The notes under the pieces are model-generated. The model was not told the DNA's origin and did no database searches. It was given only the letters and a program-made list of their open reading frames with translations. Below are positions 6,617 through 9,691 of a DNA stretch of 9,691 nucleotides, piece after piece; positions within the stretch are counted from its first letter, which is position 1; each line of letters opens with the position of its first letter. The DNA comes from an uncultured Fidelibacterota bacterium. Its GTDB lineage: Bacteria > Fidelibacterota > Marinisomatia > Marinisomatales > UBA8229. The stretch spans positions 1 to 9,691 of the forward strand of contig CAJXJG010000052.1 of NCBI GenBank assembly GCA_913054425.1. Reading direction: 5' to 3'. Position numbers and translations under genes: made by a program.

Positions 6617-7245
6617 AACAAATTCAAAGATCGCGAAAGTATCGCGTCCTGTTTGGTGTATGTGGAGGCTTTGCTGAATTTTTTACACTGGATCCAGTTA
6701 TAGTCAGGTTTGTTTGGATCTTTTTTACTCTATTTGGGGGATCCGGAATTCTAGCCTATATCCTTGCTTTGATTATGATACCGAGTGAGAGCTATGTTGA
6801 TATCCAGTCAAGTGAACCAGACAAAAAACCAGAGGAGTCACCTCTGTTTTGGAAAGTCCTGCTTGTTATTGTGGGAATAATCCTGTTTGTTCAATACAGA
6901 GAACTGTTTAGAATGATCTTGGAATCCTTCTGGGGGTCGGGAATAAATGTTGTGTTTTCCCTGCTTTTAATTGGTGTGGGAGTCTATTTGCTTTACTTTC
7001 GCAGGAGAATTAAATCTTCATTATTGGAAAACAGTGTGGAAAATTCTCTCCATCTTTCAACAACGGAAAAGAAATTATTTGGATTGTGCGGGGGTATTGC
7101 AAAAGCCTTACAGATTGATGTTGTGATTATCCGCTTTTTGTGGATTTTTGGTACAATTTTGAGTGCTGGTTCTGGAATTTTATTATACCTGTTATTGTCA
7201 TTTTTTCTACCGAAATCTCCAAAAGTCAGTAAGGAATCAGTTTGA
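6613..7245 (+). CDS. membrane protein with two PspC domains
   Basis: This is a 210-aa inner-membrane protein. A PspC-type domain occupies about residues 6-58 (FGVCGGFAEFF, then VIVRFVWIFFTLFGGSGILAY). Two central hydrophobic segments follow at about 79-94 and 111-128, then a second PspC-type domain at 152-200 (LFGLCGGIAKAL, then VIIRFLWIFGTILSAGSGIL). PspC domains are known from the phage-shock envelope-stress response, where PspC senses membrane damage and releases PspA. No pspA, pspB or pspF is present here, so a Psp role is only an analogy. The start must be the TTG at 6613, overlapping the upstream stop as TTGA. The upstream frame has a TGA at 6577 and no ATG after it. Translation probably depends on coupling to the deacetylase gene. 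Confidence 0.85.
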   Translation: MKQIQRSRKYRVLFGVCGGFAEFFTLDPVIVRFVWIFFTLFGGSGILAYILALIMIPSESYVDIQSSEPDKKPEESPLFWKVLLVIVGIILFVQYRELFRMILESFWGSGINVVFSLLLIGVGVYLLYFRRRIKSSLLENSVENSLHLSTTEKKLFGLCGGIAKALQIDVVIIRFLWIFGTILSAGSGILLYLLLSFFLPKSPKVSKESV

Positions 7246-7251
7246 ATCATT

Positions 7252-8238
7252 ATGGATATTTCCCGTTTTAAAGAAATTATTAAGAATTTTTCTTCCAAGA
7301 AAATGCTGGTTATCGGAGATTTAATGCTCGATTCCTACATTTGGGGGAAGGCAGAACGGATATCTCCGGAAGCGCCTGTTCCTGTCATTAAAGTTGACCG
7401 GTCAAACTATACCCCGGGAGGCGCTGCAAATGTAGCTTTAAACCTCAATAGTCTTTTGTCCACTTCACAGATAGTAGGAGTTGTTGGAAGTGACCCGGAC
7501 GGAACTATTCTGACTGATCTCCTTACCAAAGAAGGCATCAACTCTGAAGGTATTGTCAATGATTCTGGTCGTCATACAACAGTGAAAACCCGGGTTATTG
7601 CTCATGGTCAGCAGGTTGTTCGTGTCGATCGGGAATTTGACGAATCGGTTGATGAAACTGTGCAGCAGGAAATAATGAAACAGGTTGCCCGATTCCTTCC
7701 AGAAAGTGATGGTGTAATTCTTTCAGATTATAACAAGGGTGTTCTTACTGTCCGGATAATTCAAAATATTTTGGACGAAGCACATAAACATAAAATTCCA
7801 GTTTATGTAGATCCAAAAAAGGAAAATTTTTTCTATTATAAAGGGGTTCGTCTATTTAAACCAAACTTCAATGAATTCATTTCTGGAGTGGAAAGTAATG
7901 AAGGCGAAAAAAATATTGAAGAATTAGGTGTACGATTTCAAAAACAAATAGAAGCGGAAATTCTCCTGATAACACAAGGGGAAAAAGGAATGATGCTATT
8001 TTCAGATAATTCCCACCAGGTTATTTCCACAAAAGCGCGTCTGGTTCATGATGTATCTGGAGCAGGAGATACTGTAATAAGTACATTCGCACTGAGTGAT
8101 CTTTCTGGCGCTGATCCAATAGAAGCTGCAACAATCGCTAATTATGCTGCCGGCCGGGTATGTGAGGAGGTTGGGGTTGTTCCAATTAACCTCGATATGC
8201 TGATTGATACTATTGATTCTCATAACCAGGTCAGTTGA
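7252..8238 (+). CDS. hldA: D-glycero-beta-D-manno-heptose-7-phosphate kinase (stand-alone RfaE domain I)
   Basis: This cytosolic PfkB/ribokinase-family enzyme phosphorylates D-glycero-beta-D-manno-heptose 7-phosphate at O-1, a step toward ADP-heptose for the lipopolysaccharide inner core. Diagnostic segments are VIGDLMLDSYIWG (20-32) followed by RISPEAPVPV (36-45), the PGGAANVALN sugar-binding segment (55-64), VLSDYNKGVL near 156-165, and the C-terminal PfkB signature VSGAGDT (268-274) with catalytic base D273. At 328 aa it is the kinase half only. The nucleotidyltransferase domain fused to it in E. coli HldE is absent and does not follow downstream. It starts 6 nt after the double-PspC gene. 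The nearest purine-rich AAGGA (7231-7235) is too far away to act as a normal ribosome binding site. ADP-heptose is also a known innate-immune ligand, but nothing here shows such a role. Confidence 0.92.
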   Translation: MDISRFKEIIKNFSSKKMLVIGDLMLDSYIWGKAERISPEAPVPVIKVDRSNYTPGGAANVALNLNSLLSTSQIVGVVGSDPDGTILTDLLTKEGINSEGIVNDSGRHTTVKTRVIAHGQQVVRVDREFDESVDETVQQEIMKQVARFLPESDGVILSDYNKGVLTVRIIQNILDEAHKHKIPVYVDPKKENFFYYKGVRLFKPNFNEFISGVESNEGEKNIEELGVRFQKQIEAEILLITQGEKGMMLFSDNSHQVISTKARLVHDVSGAGDTVISTFALSDLSGADPIEAATIANYAAGRVCEEVGVVPINLDMLIDTIDSHNQVS

Positions 8239-8276
8239 CCAGATTCTTTTTTGAGCTATTATCTGAATATTTTTTG

Positions 8277-9691
8277 ATGAAATTCCGTACTTCCTGCCTA
8301 CTTATTTTTTTTTTAACATGTACCCTGGTTCTGCATGGACAACCAAATTCTGAGTTTGGTCCATTCGACTGGGTTACCTACCTCCGGACAGGGGGAATTC
8401 AAGCTATCACGGAGGGATTTACCTATATTTATTTTGCCACGGAAGTGGGAGGAATTCTTCGTTACCATACCTTCCAAAATCAGTTTGATGAACCCATTAC
8501 GCAGGCGCAGGGATTGTCTTCCAATGCAATTAGGTCTATTCATTTTGATCGTGAGACAGGAACGCTTTGGGCGGCAACAAAACACAGTCTTGATTACAGC
8601 TACACGAGAGAAGGAAACTGGACTTCCATTAGGTACGGAAATCTTGCACTTCCGAAAAATGTACATATTCGTCGAATTGGCTCATCACCTTCGTATGTAT
8701 GGCTGGATGGGGGTGCATCATACTTGAAACTGGACAGGATATCCGGCATTTCTTTGGGTGTGTACACAATCCCTGATGAGGGAGATATACAGTGGAGCAG
8801 TTCCCGCGTAATTGCAGGAATTAATATTCCGGAGGATTTTGCAAATTACACTGTCACGGAAGGATGGTTATTGAACGGAAACCAGTTTTTAGATCCCTAC
8901 GGAAGAAGTATTGATATAACCTCTTTTTATCAAACCCGTTTTTCGGATATTTGGCTGGGGGCGGCAGACGGTACATTATTTTTAGGGAATGTCCAGATGG
9001 AAACGTTTTATCCTTTTAAGTTTGGCTTTGCAAATTCGGATATAACAACCTTTACAACAGGAGATGAATTTTGGACTGCCGGCAGGTCCGGTTTCAGGTC
9101 AGGAGGAATTACACGATTCAATCCGGCAGAACTACAATTTGATTTCTTCGATTTTGAAGTAACGATTAATATGAATGACCAATCTATTTATTCATCAGTA
9201 GATACTGGAGATGAGATATGGTTTGGCAGCGAAATCGGAATTTTGATCTATAAGAAGAAAGATAATTTTTGGAGATTAATTGATGAAACAAAAGGATTAC
9301 CCGGCGGACTTATCATAACCATGGATCATGATACAGCTCATGTATGGATTGGAACTCCTCATGGAATTGCTCGAATTCACAAGGATTCCAAACGATCCAG
9401 AATAACCGGAATTGAGCCATTTTTAAACGAATCATTTATTTATGATATAGAGGTAATTGAAGATCAGGTGTGGATTGGTACTAGTTCTCAATTGTACGTT
9501 TATCATCAGGATCAGCAGGTGCTGTATGATTTTCGCGATATGGGAGATCTCAGCAGGATTTCACATCAAAAGGATCTGCTGAAAAACTTTTGGGATATTC
9601 AAGAGTACAAACATTTAGTTTATATAGCAAGTGAACAGGGTCTCATTTCCTATGATAAAAATCGAGGTCAATGGTCAATGGTATTTGAGAC
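8277..9691 (+). CDS. exported beta-propeller protein with reg_prop-like repeats, C-terminus beyond window
   Basis: The frame is open from the ATG at 8277 to the right edge (471 codons, no stop). The N-terminus has K2 and R4, a hydrophobic core at 8-19, and G21 before Q22, which reads as a signal peptide. The rest resembles a beta-propeller built from diverged two-component-regulator-propeller repeats. The recurring pattern is a Trp-Ile/Phe-Gly or equivalent strand: LWAATKHSL (97-105), IWLGAADGTLFLG (225-237), IWFGSEIGILIY (314-325), VWIGTPHGIARI (356-367), VWIGTSSQLYVY (398-409) and VYIASEQGLISY (448-459). QGLSSNAIRSI (79-89) and KGLPGGLI match the GL-x(2)-N/G-x-I linkers of that family. Such repeats occur in periplasmic sensors of hybrid histidine kinases and in stand-alone surface proteins. 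The output domain is not visible. There is no Shine-Dalgarno, and the gap to hldA is 38 nt. Confidence 0.85.
   Translation, partial: MKFRTSCLLIFFLTCTLVLHGQPNSEFGPFDWVTYLRTGGIQAITEGFTYIYFATEVGGILRYHTFQNQFDEPITQAQGLSSNAIRSIHFDRETGTLWAATKHSLDYSYTREGNWTSIRYGNLALPKNVHIRRIGSSPSYVWLDGGASYLKLDRISGISLGVYTIPDEGDIQWSSSRVIAGINIPEDFANYTVTEGWLLNGNQFLDPYGRSIDITSFYQTRFSDIWLGAADGTLFLGNVQMETFYPFKFGFANSDITTFTTGDEFWTAGRSGFRSGGITRFNPAELQFDFFDFEVTINMNDQSIYSSVDTGDEIWFGSEIGILIYKKKDNFWRLIDETKGLPGGLIITMDHDTAHVWIGTPHGIARIHKDSKRSRITGIEPFLNESFIYDIEVIEDQVWIGTSSQLYVYHQDQQVLYDFRDMGDLSRISHQKDLLKNFWDIQEYKHLVYIASEQGLISYDKNRGQWSMVFE

Noticed and set aside
8240..8275. CAGAT...ATCTG followed by a T-rich run after hldA, as a terminator
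   Set aside because: The stem is only 5 bp with a 16-nt loop and AT-rich pairs, too weak to call. The next gene on the same strand begins at once.
8335..8727. Open frame of 130 codons on the plus strand
   Set aside because: It lies in a different frame inside the exported propeller gene that starts at 8277 and stays open to the window end with a signal peptide and repeat strands. The internal frame has no recognisable domain.
1..9691. CRISPR array, insertion sequence, prophage or toxin-antitoxin pair
   Set aside because: No regularly spaced direct repeats, transposase or integrase motifs, phage genes or paired small toxin/antitoxin genes were found. The tRNA at the edge shows no visible attachment-site duplication in this window.

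Overview
The window is a gene-dense stretch of a bacterial chromosome. Apart from a partial tRNA-Leu(CAG) on the minus strand at the left edge, every gene reads on the plus strand. By eye the DNA is moderately AT-rich. TGA is used freely as a stop, so the code is standard. The organism is probably Gram-negative. A heptose-phosphate kinase for lipopolysaccharide core precursors, an exported PafA-like phosphatase and an exported beta-propeller protein all point to an outer membrane and periplasm. Shine-Dalgarno use is mixed: clear at trxA and the ABC-like gene, absent at smpB, trxB, hldA and the propeller gene. Together with the gene repertoire this suggests a member of the Fibrobacterota-Chlorobiota-Bacteroidota (FCB) superphylum or a related lineage such as Neomarinimicrobiota. 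That placement is an inference and was not tested by any search.

Layout: (1) 1-155: the 5' part of tRNA-Leu (minus strand), then a roughly 100-bp divergent intergenic region with a dyad followed by a T-run just before smpB. (2) 156-3471: a tightly packed set of smpB (trans-translation), tyrS (type 2 tyrosyl-tRNA synthetase) and a secreted PafA-like alkaline phosphatase, joined by 1-nt and 4-nt overlaps. (3) 3472-4901: trxA and trxB, a complete thioredoxin/thioredoxin-reductase pair. The roughly 100-bp gap between them holds a perfect 12-bp inverted repeat, a Shine-Dalgarno-equipped 17-codon mini-ORF and a TATAAT box very close to the trxB start. (4) 4951-7245: an orphan ABC-type ATPase with degenerate catalytic motifs, a histone-deacetylase-family amidohydrolase with all its catalytic residues, and a membrane protein with a PspC domain at each end. 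(5) 7252-9691: a stand-alone D-glycero-beta-D-manno-heptose-7-phosphate kinase, and the first 471 codons of an exported beta-propeller protein with reg_prop-like repeats that runs off the right edge.

Most genes are housekeeping: ribosome rescue, aminoacylation, thiol redox and lipopolysaccharide precursor synthesis. No mobile element, CRISPR array, prophage or obvious defence system was seen. The least explained parts are the trxA-trxB intercistronic structure, the ABC-like protein that keeps Walker A but has lost the Q-loop Gln, Walker-B Glu and H-loop His, the double-PspC protein started by TTG, and the truncated propeller protein whose output domain lies outside the window.
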